A stretch of 64,000 bases of DNA from Pectobacterium araliae (GCF_037076465.1 NZ_AP028908.1:806001-870000); one strand, 5' to 3'; numbered from the stretch's first letter, positions 1-9,640 are shown. Translations and numbers: made by a program. Notes: generated by a model from the sequence alone, not told the origin.

Positions 1-3000
1 GGCAATGATGTGGCACCAGAGCCATATACCGAGCAGGCCCCCCCGGTAGCGGTTGCTCCCGGCGCCACGGTGTCTGACGCGCAGATGGATGCGTTTAACG
101 GTGGACGGGGCAACTACGATGGTGCGGTGATCACCGTGACGCTAGGGGAAGGCAAAAGCAGTGCCGACACGCTGGGCCTTGCGGCTGGTAATGACCTGAG
201 CCTGAAGGGCGCGACCCTGCTCAAAGGTGACAACGCTATCGGTACTGTCAGCAATGTCAACGGCGTCTTGACTTTCACCTTCAGCGATGCGGCAGGTTCT
301 ATCCCTACCACTGCGGATGTACAGAATGTGTTACGGCAGATTACCTATGCCAGCAGTAGCGATGTTCCCCCGGAAAGCGTGGCGGTGAGTATTACTTTAG
401 CCGACCAGCGCGGCCTGGCATCGGCGGCACTGGGCATTTCGATCATAATTAATGCCGTCAACGATGTGCCGACTGCCAGCGCCGACCCGGTATTATCACA
501 GGGCGATCTTGAGCATCTACAGGCGCTGGATTTGGCCGAATCAGGCCTGACTACACCAACGGCCAGTGTGGCATCTGCCGATGGTAAGTGGGTCTACATT
601 GCTGATGGGCATGGCGTCATCGCGTTATTCAGTCGGGATACCAGCAATGGCGAGCTGACCTTCCAGCACACGATATCCAGCGTAGCCAATATCACCCAAT
701 TGCAACTCACCAGCGATGGTGCAGGTCTGTATGCCCTGCAAACTGAAGGCAACAGCAACACTATCGTTTGGTTTGCCGTCGATGCGCAAGGGGGGCTGGA
801 ACAAAAAGGGACGCTCGGCGATCTTTGGGATCTTCAGGGGATGACCTTGTCGGAAGATGGTCGCAACCTCTATCTGATCGACCAGTTCACCGTGAAAATG
901 TACAGCCGCGATACTACCAGCGGAGCACTGAACCATATCGACGATCTTGCTAACGATATGTCTACCCCTCCCTATCTGTGGGCACCGACCAATATCGTCA
1001 GCCAGGGCGATCGGGTATTTGTTGTCACCGATGCTGGTAATGGCTCAACGCTGATCGTTTACCAGCGCGATGGCAGCGGCGGACTGACCGCGCTGGCTAA
1101 TATCCATTCAGGTAACATTGATGCAGCCGGCAATACCGTGAATCTGAGTGCGCTTCGGTATATTGCAGTTAGCGACGATGGCAGCACTATCTTTGTATCT
1201 AACAGCCGTAACACCTCGTTGAACGGCTGGACCGGCGAATTTGAGGTTACGGAAAACCCGCAGAAAATTGATGCTTTCCACCTCGATCCTCTGACAGGCG
1301 AACTGACGCACCTGAGTACCATTGATGGCGGATTGACGGTAGAAGATATCGCTCTCTCTGCCGATGCGCGGGTGTTGTATGTGACGCAAAGCGATGGTTC
1401 GCTCACGCGCTATGTGTTGAGCGATAACACGCTGATAAAGCTCGATACGCCGATAAATAACGGTGCAGGCTCCACTCATCTGTTGCCGGTTGACGGCGGC
1501 CTGATTACCGTTGGCAACGGCATAACCGTGTTGGATGAAGCCTCCAGCCTGCCGATTTACCACGTTGATGGTCCGGCGGTTATCGTCGCGCCAGCGATTG
1601 TCCTCAGTGATGCGGAACTGGATGCCCTGAACGGCGGGGCGGGGAATTATCAGGGGGCGTCGATTACGCTACAGCGCGGCGAAACGGCTTCAGCAGGCGA
1701 TCGTTTCGATTTTACCGCGGGCAATGGCTTCACCTTAGCGAATGGCGTGATTAGCAAAGAGGGACAGGCGGTTGCGACCTTCACGCAGGTGCATGGCAAG
1801 CTTACTGTTACCTTCACGGCTGCCCTTTCCCGTGCGGATACAACGGCGCTAGCACGCCAGATTAGCTGGGCGACGAGTGCAGCGTTGACGGGGAATACGA
1901 CATCGCTGACGCTGGTGCTCAATGACGGTGAAGCCGATTCGGCGGCGCAAACGTTAGGTATTACGTTATCGAGAGAAGTGAACCTGCCGCCGGTTGGTCA
2001 TGCTGAACTGTTCACTCCGCCTACAGCACAGGCTGGCACGAACTGGGTTTATGCCTTGCCCGCAGGTTTGTTTAGCGATCCTGAGAATGACACGCTAACG
2101 GTACGTCTTGACGCTGCACAACTGCCTAACGGGGTGATCTTTGATAGCGCAACCCGTACTCTCAGCGGCACCCCGTCAACGGCGGGAACATTCAACCTGA
2201 CTATTACCGCCACGGACAGCGCGGGCAACGCGACGGTGCTGTCCGTGGCGCTGACGGTTAATGCCGCTTCGACACCGGTTGATCCCGGTACACCGACCGA
2301 GCCCGTCAATCCTGATAATACCGCGGCTGTGGCACCCGTGATTTTGGTGCAGCAGAGCGTGAATCTGCCTATTGATGCGGGTGAAAGAGAACACGAACAG
2401 CCGTTGGGGGCGATTGTCGCCGATCTGTCTCGCTCAGAAACACAGCTGTCACCCGCTAACACCAACATCGAACCGATACGCCAGCGCGATGCCGATACGG
2501 CACGCCAGTCGGATGCGCCTTGGGTACTCGATCCTGTGATGTCACAACTGATGCCGACGTTGGATCAGGTCAACTTCTCGTCTCGCGATAACACCGCGGT
2601 GCGTGACAGTTCGGCAATTTCTCCGGCGGACTCCACCCTGTTCCTGAGCGTACGCGGTCAAACAACCTCACTGGAATCGGCGTTCAGCAGCGTGCAGGGC
2701 GCGTTACAACCGGATGCTTCTGGCGCACTCGCCTTTAGCCTGCCGCAGCGCATGTTCAGCGTGCGCGAAGGCAATGCCACGTTGACGCTGCAACTGGCGA
2801 ATGGGCGTCCGCTACCTGCGTGGGTGCAGTTTGATGCCCGCAGCGGCGTGGTACGGATTACCGATGCCAGTGCAGTGCAGGTGAATCAGATCCAACTGGT
2901 GCTGAAAGCGCAAGCCGCAGACGGCACCAGCCGGACGGTGCCGATCACGCTGCAAATCGGTCAGGGCGATGGTGCAGCAATGGCGACCGACCGTGGCGCG

Positions 3001-3153
3001 AGGCAACTGCCTTCACATGCTACTCAAAACGACGAGGTGGAGCGGTTAGCGCCGGCGGGGAAAACCGCCTTTACCGAACAGTTGCGTCAACATCAGCCGG
3101 AACAAGATGCGTTGCTGGCAGCGCTCAGTGAATTGAGCAGCCTGCGTGCATAG
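1..3153 (+). CDS. C-terminal part of a giant multi-domain surface/secreted protein (5' truncated by window edge)
   Basis: The reading frame is open to base 1, so the gene starts outside the window; about 1,050 C-terminal residues are visible. Counting from the first visible codon, residues about 15-150 and 530-670 are two copies of a cadherin-like module (shared core LNGGxGNYxGAxITL). Between them, at about 160-525, lies a seven-bladed-propeller-like stretch resembling lactonase/YVTN repeats (recurring SADGKWVYIAD and SEDGRNLYLID blocks). An Ig-like putative domain (about 680-770, with LSGTPSTAGTFNLTITATD) and a Pro-rich linker follow, then a second Ig-like domain near 910-990. No RTX nonapeptides are seen in the last 300 residues, unlike classical type I secretion substrates. 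The export genes that follow suggest this protein is their substrate; that is inference. Function could be adhesion. Confidence 0.85.
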   Translation, partial: GNDVAPEPYTEQAPPVAVAPGATVSDAQMDAFNGGRGNYDGAVITVTLGEGKSSADTLGLAAGNDLSLKGATLLKGDNAIGTVSNVNGVLTFTFSDAAGSIPTTADVQNVLRQITYASSSDVPPESVAVSITLADQRGLASAALGISIIINAVNDVPTASADPVLSQGDLEHLQALDLAESGLTTPTASVASADGKWVYIADGHGVIALFSRDTSNGELTFQHTISSVANITQLQLTSDGAGLYALQTEGNSNTIVWFAVDAQGGLEQKGTLGDLWDLQGMTLSEDGRNLYLIDQFTVKMYSRDTTSGALNHIDDLANDMSTPPYLWAPTNIVSQGDRVFVVTDAGNGSTLIVYQRDGSGGLTALANIHSGNIDAAGNTVNLSALRYIAVSDDGSTIFVSNSRNTSLNGWTGEFEVTENPQKIDAFHLDPLTGELTHLSTIDGGLTVEDIALSADARVLYVTQSDGSLTRYVLSDNTLIKLDTPINNGAGSTHLLPVDGGLITVGNGITVLDEASSLPIYHVDGPAVIVAPAIVLSDAELDALNGGAGNYQGASITLQRGETASAGDRFDFTAGNGFTLANGVISKEGQAVATFTQVHGKLTVTFTAALSRADTTALARQISWATSAALTGNTTSLTLVLNDGEADSAAQTLGITLSREVNLPPVGHAELFTPPTAQAGTNWVYALPAGLFSDPENDTLTVRLDAAQLPNGVIFDSATRTLSGTPSTAGTFNLTITATDSAGNATVLSVALTVNAASTPVDPGTPTEPVNPDNTAAVAPVILVQQSVNLPIDAGEREHEQPLGAIVADLSRSETQLSPANTNIEPIRQRDADTARQSDAPWVLDPVMSQLMPTLDQVNFSSRDNTAVRDSSAISPADSTLFLSVRGQTTSLESAFSSVQGALQPDASGALAFSLPQRMFSVREGNATLTLQLANGRPLPAWVQFDARSGVVRITDASAVQVNQIQLVLKAQAADGTSRTVPITLQIGQGDGAAMATDRGARQLPSHATQNDEVERLAPAGKTAFTEQLRQHQPEQDALLAALSELSSLRA

Positions 3154-3210
3154 CACACGCAGACTGAATATTGAGACGAGATTTTATTTACTTAACCATT
3201 AACCCAGGCG

Positions 3211-3243
3211 CTTGCAGGTGGTAATCAATCCACCGCCTGCAAG
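3211..3243 (+). other. Intergenic 12-bp hairpin ahead of the export operon
   Basis: Arms 3211-3222 and 3232-3243 pair over 12 positions with one G-U pair that works only in + strand RNA. No T-run follows. The hairpin ends just before a purine-rich stretch (aggaaggg). It may trim or attenuate read-through from the giant gene into the export genes. Confidence 0.5.
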
Positions 3244-3282
3244 AGGAAGGGAACAAACAAATAGAAGATGGGGAGAACCCGG

Positions 3283-5070
3283 GTGAATCAGCACATAGCG
3301 CATTTCTGGGATAGCCAGCAACACGACAGTCAGCAGCAGAACGTTCAACACGAGGCTATACCACGCACCGCAGGTTCCCGAGCGTTACGGATCGCAGTGA
3401 CCCTCGCCTGTCTGGGGTTGGCTGGCTGCGCCGTCAAACCAGAACCGGTTACGGTCGAGCAGCAGGTTGCACAGGCATTGAGTGACAGAACGCAGATGTT
3501 CGCTAATCAGGAGCCGGTACGCGGCACGATTACGCTGGATGAGGCGATTGCCCGTGCGCTGAAATATAACCTGCAACAGCGGGTTGCGCTGATGGAACAG
3601 GCAATGGAAGATGACCTGTTAGGCGTACAGAATCTGGATATGCTGTTACCGAAACTGACCGCCCGCGCCGGGTTGCAAACTCGCGATAATGTGGCAGGCT
3701 CTAGCAGCCAATCGGTCACCACAGGGCGACAATCTCTGGAAGCTTCCACCAGTCAGGATCAGACCCAGCGCACTGCCGATCTGACGATGAGCTGGAACGT
3801 GCTGGATTTCGGTATCAGCTATTTCAATGCCAAAGTACAGGCGAACAAATCGCTGGCAGCGGAAGAGCGTCGTCGTCGCGTGGTGGCGGATATTACCCGT
3901 CAGGTGCGGACCGCTTATTGGGAAGCGGCAACGGCACAGCGGTTGCAGCCGGAAGTAACGACTGCGCTGACGCAGGCGCGTCAGGCGCTGGAATATGCGC
4001 GTCAGACCGAACAACAGCGTCTGCTGGCACCGGTTGAGGCACTGCGTTTCCAGAAAAACATGCTGGAGATGGTGCGCCAGTTGGAAATCGTCGACAGCGA
4101 TCTGGTGGTGGCAAAATCTCGTTTGGCGGCGCTGATGAACCTGCCGCCGTCCAGCAAGTACGATGTCGTCGTGCCGAGCGAAAGCAGTCTGGTCGCACCG
4201 AAGATGGCTTACTCGCTCGACGATCTGGAAAACTTCTCGATGGTGAAACGCCCGGAAGTACGCGAAGAAAGCTATCTGGCACGTAATAGCGTACTGGAAA
4301 CCCGTAAATCACTGCTGCGTCTGTTGCCGGGCGTGTCGCTGTTTGCTGGTATCAATGGCGACAGCAACAGCTATCTGGTCAATCACCAGTGGGCGAATGC
4401 GGGCGTTCAGGTCAGCGGCAACCTGCTGAACGTGCTGTCATGGTCATCGGTGAAACGTGCCGGACAGGCGAATGAAGATCTGGCGGAAGTTCGTCGTCAG
4501 GCGCTGCGCATGGCGGTGTTGACTCAGGTGAATGTCGCGTGGCAGGAGTATCAACAGAGCACGCAGATGTTCGGTCGCTATCAGGAACTGGCGCGGATTC
4601 AGCGCGGCATCCTCAATCAGACTACGCTCAGCGTACAGCATCGTGCCGAAACGCAGATGGAACAGGTGCGCGTCAGCACGGAAACCATTCTGACTACCCG
4701 CGCACGCGATCGCAGCTTTGCCGATGTGCAGAACGCATTGGGCGCAGTGTATCAGGCCGCAGGTCTGGACGTGCTGCCGGATAACGTGAACGATGTCAGC
4801 CTGGCGGCGCTGAGTAACTCGATTGCCCGCACTACGGGGAGTCTTGAAAAAGGCGGCGTTGCGGTACCGCGTCTGTCCTTGGCAACACCTGCTACGCCTG
4901 CCACCACGACGGCTTCTACCGCGCCAACATCGTCAACCGCTGCACCAGTGACGAAACCTATCGTGCCCGCAGCCGTTACGCCTGCGGCTAACGCGGGCAA
5001 ACCTTACCGCGTGGTGAATACGGATATGTGGGATAACCTGCAATCTCTACAGGCGGGAGGCTCGCGTTAA
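3283..5070 (+). CDS. TolC-family outer-membrane efflux lipoprotein
   Basis: Outer-membrane channel of the TolC/OMF family. A hydrophobic signal ending in a lipobox (LAGC, lipidated Cys about residue 49) points to a lipid anchor. The body has the long helical repeats typical of OMF proteins (for example LEYARQTEQQRLLAPVEALRF). The last 80 residues are an Ala/Thr/Pro-rich low-complexity tail ending in a short conserved-looking segment, which is unusual for the family. I favour the GTG at 3283, which has GGGGAG about seven bases upstream. An ATG at 3268 is in frame but poorly spaced from a ribosome site; either way the stretch before the signal is long. The stop overlaps the next start (TAATG), so translation is coupled. 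Partner genes: adaptor proteins just downstream. Confidence 0.85.
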   Translation: MNQHIAHFWDSQQHDSQQQNVQHEAIPRTAGSRALRIAVTLACLGLAGCAVKPEPVTVEQQVAQALSDRTQMFANQEPVRGTITLDEAIARALKYNLQQRVALMEQAMEDDLLGVQNLDMLLPKLTARAGLQTRDNVAGSSSQSVTTGRQSLEASTSQDQTQRTADLTMSWNVLDFGISYFNAKVQANKSLAAEERRRRVVADITRQVRTAYWEAATAQRLQPEVTTALTQARQALEYARQTEQQRLLAPVEALRFQKNMLEMVRQLEIVDSDLVVAKSRLAALMNLPPSSKYDVVVPSESSLVAPKMAYSLDDLENFSMVKRPEVREESYLARNSVLETRKSLLRLLPGVSLFAGINGDSNSYLVNHQWANAGVQVSGNLLNVLSWSSVKRAGQANEDLAEVRRQALRMAVLTQVNVAWQEYQQSTQMFGRYQELARIQRGILNQTTLSVQHRAETQMEQVRVSTETILTTRARDRSFADVQNALGAVYQAAGLDVLPDNVNDVSLAALSNSIARTTGSLEKGGVAVPRLSLATPATPATTTASTAPTSSTAAPVTKPIVPAAVTPAANAGKPYRVVNTDMWDNLQSLQAGGSR

Positions 5071-5825
5071 TGGCTGTCGGCATCATGCGTCCGCTGTTGC
5101 TGGTCAGTGCGTTAAGTCTGCCCCTCTGGGGGCAGGCTGCGACGCAGGGCGATATTCGCGTGCAGCTTAGCGCACAGCGCTATACCGTGTTGTCCAGCGA
5201 AATTGCCGGGAAAGTGACGGATATTGCAGTAAAAGAAGGCGAACACTTCAAACAGGGTGACACGCTACTCACGTTTGACTGCACCGTGCTGCGCGAAAAA
5301 CTGAACTACTCAAACGCGGCAGAGAATGCTGCTCGTAAGAAACTGGCGATTGCCGATCGGTTGGATAAACTCAATTCGATCAGCCTGTCTGATGTCGATC
5401 AGGCACGATCGTCGGTGTCGATGGCGCAGGCCGAAAGCGGCGTCAATCGCGCCATGCTGCAACGCTGTGCTATTAAAGCGCCGTTCTCTGGCCGCGTAAC
5501 GGAAACCAAGGTGAAGCGTTGGGAATCGGTGCCGGAAGGCAAAGAACTGCTGGCGATCTATGATGACAGCGCATTCGAGCTGGAAATGATCGTGCCGTCG
5601 CGCTGGCTGGTGTGGTTAAAGCAGGGCAGCGCTTTTCAGGTCACGCTGGATGAAACTGGCCTGAGCTATCCGGCTGAAATCAGCCGTCTCTCGTCGGCTA
5701 TCGACCCGGTTAGTCAGTCGGTAAAAGTCTTTGGTCGGATTACCCAATCCACCGCCGGATTGCTGCCGGGGATGAGCGGTGTGGCGCAAATTGTGCCGCC
5801 TGATGCAGGCAGCGTGTCGCCATGA
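5070..5825 (+). CDS. Short HlyD/RND-type periplasmic adaptor (membrane fusion protein)
   Basis: At 251 residues this is short for a periplasmic adaptor. A signal peptide (about residues 1-23, ending GQAA) is followed by a split biotinyl-lipoyl domain: SSEIAGKVTDIAVKEGEHF at about 42-60 and APFSGRVTETKVKRWESV near 140. A coiled-coil hairpin lies between them, and a beta-barrel domain with the family motif LLPGMSGVAQI ends the protein. It would bridge an inner-membrane component and the TolC-like channel. It overlaps the upstream stop by one base and the downstream start by four (ATGA), so the operon is translationally coupled. No transmembrane pump of RND or ABC type is encoded nearby. Confidence 0.85.
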   Translation: MAVGIMRPLLLVSALSLPLWGQAATQGDIRVQLSAQRYTVLSSEIAGKVTDIAVKEGEHFKQGDTLLTFDCTVLREKLNYSNAAENAARKKLAIADRLDKLNSISLSDVDQARSSVSMAQAESGVNRAMLQRCAIKAPFSGRVTETKVKRWESVPEGKELLAIYDDSAFELEMIVPSRWLVWLKQGSAFQVTLDETGLSYPAEISRLSSAIDPVSQSVKVFGRITQSTAGLLPGMSGVAQIVPPDAGSVSP

Positions 5826-7180
5826 CCGCTCGAAACACCACGACAGCAGCGCAAACCGAACAGGATACCCGGCTGGTGCTGCTGGCTGAGTTGTTACAGT
5901 TGCAGAGCCGCGCCAGAGCGCGAGAAACGCTGGATGAACTGGCGTTTTTCATCGTCAATGAAACACACAATCTGGTGAAATATCGTCAGGCGCTGTTGTG
6001 GGATAGTGATAAACGGCGTTTGCAGGCGGCCTCTGGGCTGGCTTCGATCGATCATAACGCGCCGTTTTGCACCGAATTTAGTCGCCTGTGCCACCAGTGG
6101 CAGGAAGACGGTCGTCAAACGCAGGCGCTCAGTTTTCAGGATCTACCCACGGACGATCGTCAATTGTGGCAGGAGCATCTGCCGGAATTTTTACTCTGGC
6201 TACCGCTTCGTTTAGCGCAGGGCGATACGCCGCTGGTGCTGGTGTTAGCACGGGACAGCGCGTGGCTGCCTGCCGAGATTGTGCTGCTGGAAAAATTGGC
6301 GGAAGCGTATGCCCATGCGTGGGCGAGTTTGCAGAAACAACGTCGGCGGCAGACGAATACCAGCCCGAAGAAGCGTCGTTTGATTCTGGCCGGGATCGTG
6401 GCGCTGGCGCTGATCTTATTGATCCCGGTTCGACAGTCGGTGCTGGCTCCGGCGGAGATTGTCGCGCATCGTCCGGTGATGGTACGCGCCCCTGTAGCGG
6501 GTGTGGTGGATGATATTCTGGTTCGTCCCAATCAAGCCGTTAGCGCTAATCAACCGCTGGTGCGACTGGATGTGCGCGAACTGGAAAATCGGTTGGAATC
6601 CGCGCGACAGGCTTTTGCGACTGCCGATGCCCAGTACCGTCAGGCACAGCAACAGGCGTTGTTTGATGCCAACAGCAAGGCCAGTCTGGCCGTGCTGCAA
6701 AGCCGCCGCGAGCAGGCGCAGAGCGACATGGATTTTCTGCAACGTCAGCAGGAACGTATGCAGCTTGTTTCCCCGCGTGACGGTGTGGCGATCCTTGATG
6801 ATGCCAGTGACTGGATTGGGCGCTCGGTAGCGGTAGGCGAACGTATCATGATGATCGCCGATCCACATGATGTGGAGTTGGAAATCCAATTGCCTGCGAC
6901 AGATGCGATTGCGCTGGAAAATGGCGCGGATGTACGTCTGTTCCTCAATGTGGCACCGAACTCAGCACAGGAAGCGCGGCTTGAACAGATCGGTTATCGC
7001 GCTGCACCAATGCCGGATAATGTGATGGCCTATCGGCTGCGCGCGCGTTTTACGCAGGATGATCCACAGCAGCGCGTGGGTCTGAAAGGCACGGCCAAGC
7101 TATACGGAGAGCGCACCGTGCTGTTTGTTTACCTGCTGCGTAAACCGCTGGCCTCCCTGCGCGTCTGGCTGGGCGTGTAA
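5822..7180 (+). CDS. GAF-like domain fused to HlyD-type adaptor
   Basis: The 452-residue protein has two parts. Residues about 15-170 are a soluble GAF-like region starting with a helix rich in Arg/Glu (LLQLQSRARARETLDELAFF). A single membrane segment at about 186-204 (ILAGIVALALILLIPV) follows. After it comes an HlyD adaptor: biotinyl-lipoyl half motif VRAPVAGVVDDILVRPNQAV, a long coiled coil (about 250-320), a second half near LVSPRDGVAILDD, and a beta-barrel. The N-terminal part would face the cytoplasm and the adaptor the periplasm, so it could pass a cytoplasmic signal to export; that is inference. It overlaps the upstream gene by four bases and sits two bases before the next start. Confidence 0.8.
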   Translation: MTARNTTTAAQTEQDTRLVLLAELLQLQSRARARETLDELAFFIVNETHNLVKYRQALLWDSDKRRLQAASGLASIDHNAPFCTEFSRLCHQWQEDGRQTQALSFQDLPTDDRQLWQEHLPEFLLWLPLRLAQGDTPLVLVLARDSAWLPAEIVLLEKLAEAYAHAWASLQKQRRRQTNTSPKKRRLILAGIVALALILLIPVRQSVLAPAEIVAHRPVMVRAPVAGVVDDILVRPNQAVSANQPLVRLDVRELENRLESARQAFATADAQYRQAQQQALFDANSKASLAVLQSRREQAQSDMDFLQRQQERMQLVSPRDGVAILDDASDWIGRSVAVGERIMMIADPHDVELEIQLPATDAIALENGADVRLFLNVAPNSAQEARLEQIGYRAAPMPDNVMAYRLRARFTQDDPQQRVGLKGTAKLYGERTVLFVYLLRKPLASLRVWLGV

Positions 7181-7182
7181 CG

Positions 7183-9312
7183 ATGGCTGGAAGTCCTACA
7201 CCTGCCGCTGGGCTTAGTCCGTTGCGCGATGAACTGATTCTCCACGCCGGGCCAGCTAACCGCGACGGATCGCCCAGTTGGACGCTGGAAGATCCGCTGC
7301 GCGGCCTCTATTTTCGTATCGGCTGGGCAGAAATGGCGATGCTATCGCGCTGGTCGATGGAGAATGCCGCGCAGATCGTCGCCGAGGTTAACCAAACTTC
7401 TGCGTTGACGCTGGATGACAGCGATGTGCAGTATTTCAACCGCTTTTTGCAGGCTAACAGCCTGACGCGGGTTTCCGGCGATGAGGCGCTGGCGCAGTTT
7501 ACTCGTCAGGTGGAACAGTCGCGTGTCTCGATTTGGCGCAAGCTACTAAAGAACTATCTGTTTTTCCGCATTCCCTTATGGCATCCAGATCGCTTTCTGG
7601 GCGCGACGCTGCCGTGGATTAAGCCCTTTTTCAGTCCTATTTTTCTCAAATTGACGCTGCTGGTGGCCGTGTTGGGGCTCTTCCTCGCCGGACGCCAGTG
7701 GGAAACCTTCAAACATACTTTTCTGCATTTCTTCACGCTGGAAGGGGCGGCGCTGGCAGGTCTGACGCTGTGCTTTACTAAGATTTTGCATGAGTTCGGT
7801 CACGCCTACACCTGCAAGCGTTTTGGTGCGCGGGTCGCCACCATGGGCGTCGCGTTTCTGGTGATGATGCCAGTGCTGTACACCGATACGTCCGGTTCGT
7901 GGAAGCTCACCCGCCGCCGACAGCGGATGGCGATTGGTGCAGCGGGTATGATGACCGAACTGGCGTTGGCGGCATGGGCAACGCTGGCATGGAGCTTCTT
8001 GCCGGACGGCATGCTGCGCAGTGCTGCGTTTATGCTGGCGACGACAACCTGGATCATGACGCTGGCGATTAACCTCAGCCCGTTGATGCGCTTCGACGGC
8101 TATTTCCTGCTTTCTGATGGGCTACAGGTGCCAAATCTGCAAAATCGAGGCTTTGCTATCGGACGTTGGCAGATGCGGGAATGGCTGTTCGGTTTGGGCG
8201 ATGCGCCGCCGGAGCACTTTCCCCGTTGGCTACAACGCACGCTGGTGGGTTATGCCTTTGCGGTGTGGATATACCGTTTCTTTCTGTTTACCGGTATCGC
8301 GATTCTGGTTTACCACATGGCGTTCAAGTTATTAGGAATGCTGCTTTTCGCGATTGAAATCGGCTACTTCGTGGTGATGCCCGTGGTGAATGAAGTACGC
8401 GAATGGAGTAAACGCCGTAAGGATTACCGTATGAACCGTAACATGACGACAACGCTGGCCGTAAGCGCCGTGGTTCTGCTTTTGCTGATAATTCCCTGGC
8501 AGCGCAGTGTGTACGCACCGGCGCTGCTGCGGGCGGAACAGCAAAGCAGCCTGTATATGCCCGTACCTGCGATGATTCAGCGCATTGAGGTGGAGGTCGG
8601 TCAGCCTGTGCACGCCGGGCAGACGCTGTTTACGCTGTCGTCTGACGCATTGGTGCATGAACGGCAACAGCTTGAACGCCAGATTGCCACATTGAGCTGG
8701 CAAAGCACGTTTCAGGTATTCAACAAAGAAGCCGCGGGCGATCACCAACGGGTGAAGCAGGAGCACGACGCGGCGCTACAAAAGTTGCAGGTATTGCAGC
8801 GCCAGTCTGAACAACTGACGGTGCGTGCGCCGATAGACGGTGTAGTGGCCGATATGGCAACACCGCTGGATACGGGCGAATGGCTGGGGCAGGGCGAATG
8901 GCTGGCGGTGGTGACCAAACCAACCGGCGGACTGGTAGAAGCCTTTGTGTCGGAGAAAGACTGGCAGCGGCTCAGCACGGGCACAAAAGGCACGTTTTAT
9001 TTACAGGATGTCAGTCGTTCGTCGCTGCCGCTCACGATTGTGGAAATCGCCAGTACGGCGACCCGCGATCTGAATGCGGCACCAGAGCTTGCCTCGGTGT
9101 ATGGTGGTGATATTGCCACGCTGAGTGATTCACAGCGCAAGCTGCACCCTGAGCAGGCCGTGTATCGTGTATTGCTCAGCTTGCCTGCCGATTATCGTGC
9201 TCAGCCGCAAGTGCTGCGCGGCACGGTGGTGATGGATGGTGAGGCGCAAAGCTTGTTGATTCGCGGCTGGAAAGTGGTGTCTGCTGTGCTGATCCGCGAG
9301 CTGTCATTCTGA
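7183..9312 (+). CDS. M50 (site-2-protease-like) membrane metalloprotease fused to HlyD adaptor
   Basis: The 709-residue polytopic membrane protein has a full M50 zinc site: HEFGH at residues 203-207 and NLSPLMRFDG at 297-306, whose Asp is the usual third ligand. Several membrane helices surround these motifs (about 155-290 and 365-405). After a further membrane segment near 425-440 a periplasmic HlyD-like part follows, with YMPVPAMIQRIEVEVGQPV and VRAPIDGVVADMATPL as the lipoyl halves and a coiled coil between. Such M50-HlyD fusions are annotated as putative peptide zinc metalloproteases linked to export. Here it replaces the ABC or RND pump expected beside TolC and HlyD genes, so it may act as the inner-membrane gate or process the cargo. 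That role is inferred. Confidence 0.85.
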   Translation: MAGSPTPAAGLSPLRDELILHAGPANRDGSPSWTLEDPLRGLYFRIGWAEMAMLSRWSMENAAQIVAEVNQTSALTLDDSDVQYFNRFLQANSLTRVSGDEALAQFTRQVEQSRVSIWRKLLKNYLFFRIPLWHPDRFLGATLPWIKPFFSPIFLKLTLLVAVLGLFLAGRQWETFKHTFLHFFTLEGAALAGLTLCFTKILHEFGHAYTCKRFGARVATMGVAFLVMMPVLYTDTSGSWKLTRRRQRMAIGAAGMMTELALAAWATLAWSFLPDGMLRSAAFMLATTTWIMTLAINLSPLMRFDGYFLLSDGLQVPNLQNRGFAIGRWQMREWLFGLGDAPPEHFPRWLQRTLVGYAFAVWIYRFFLFTGIAILVYHMAFKLLGMLLFAIEIGYFVVMPVVNEVREWSKRRKDYRMNRNMTTTLAVSAVVLLLLIIPWQRSVYAPALLRAEQQSSLYMPVPAMIQRIEVEVGQPVHAGQTLFTLSSDALVHERQQLERQIATLSWQSTFQVFNKEAAGDHQRVKQEHDAALQKLQVLQRQSEQLTVRAPIDGVVADMATPLDTGEWLGQGEWLAVVTKPTGGLVEAFVSEKDWQRLSTGTKGTFYLQDVSRSSLPLTIVEIASTATRDLNAAPELASVYGGDIATLSDSQRKLHPEQAVYRVLLSLPADYRAQPQVLRGTVVMDGEAQSLLIRGWKVVSAVLIRELSF

Positions 9313-9508
9313 GTAGTTTTGATTTCTGCGATGTCGATCCTGACTTTCTTCCCGCTATTGCCAGATTCTTGTTGTTGCTGGCAGTGGCGTGAAGGAGGGC
9401 GCTTATCTCCTCGATTATGTTGTTCCTGATGTTTCTATCCTATCTATTTAAAATGGCAGGAATTTTTAGATATCTCAGGCTACACCCAATGCCAGATATT
9501 AGGGGAAA

Positions 9509-9547
9509 CACGGTGATGAGGTTCCCGCAGGGATGCCTCGCACCGTG
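9509..9547 (+). promoter_or_regulatory. Nested hairpin in the rhiE upstream region
   Basis: The 328-base gap 9313-9640 holds no gene. Within it, three nested stems pair: 9509-9515 with 9541-9547 (CACGGTG/CACCGTG), 9518-9521 with 9536-9539, and 9524-9526 with 9530-9532. It lies about 95 bases before the rhiE start and has no T-run. It could be a leader structure or an operator. I could not identify a convincing KdgR or CRP site in the gap. Confidence 0.35.
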
Positions 9548-9640
9548 GTAGCCCCGTGTATCTCGATATTGCAGCGGCTGTGGCCTGAACGGATGCGATA
9601 AACGTTTCTGTCTAACCAGTGGAACACAAGAGGGCTGACT

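Noticed and set aside
5070..9312. Operon as a classical type I secretion system
   Set aside because: No ABC transporter gene is present and the cargo end shows no RTX repeats, so I call it only an export-type operon.
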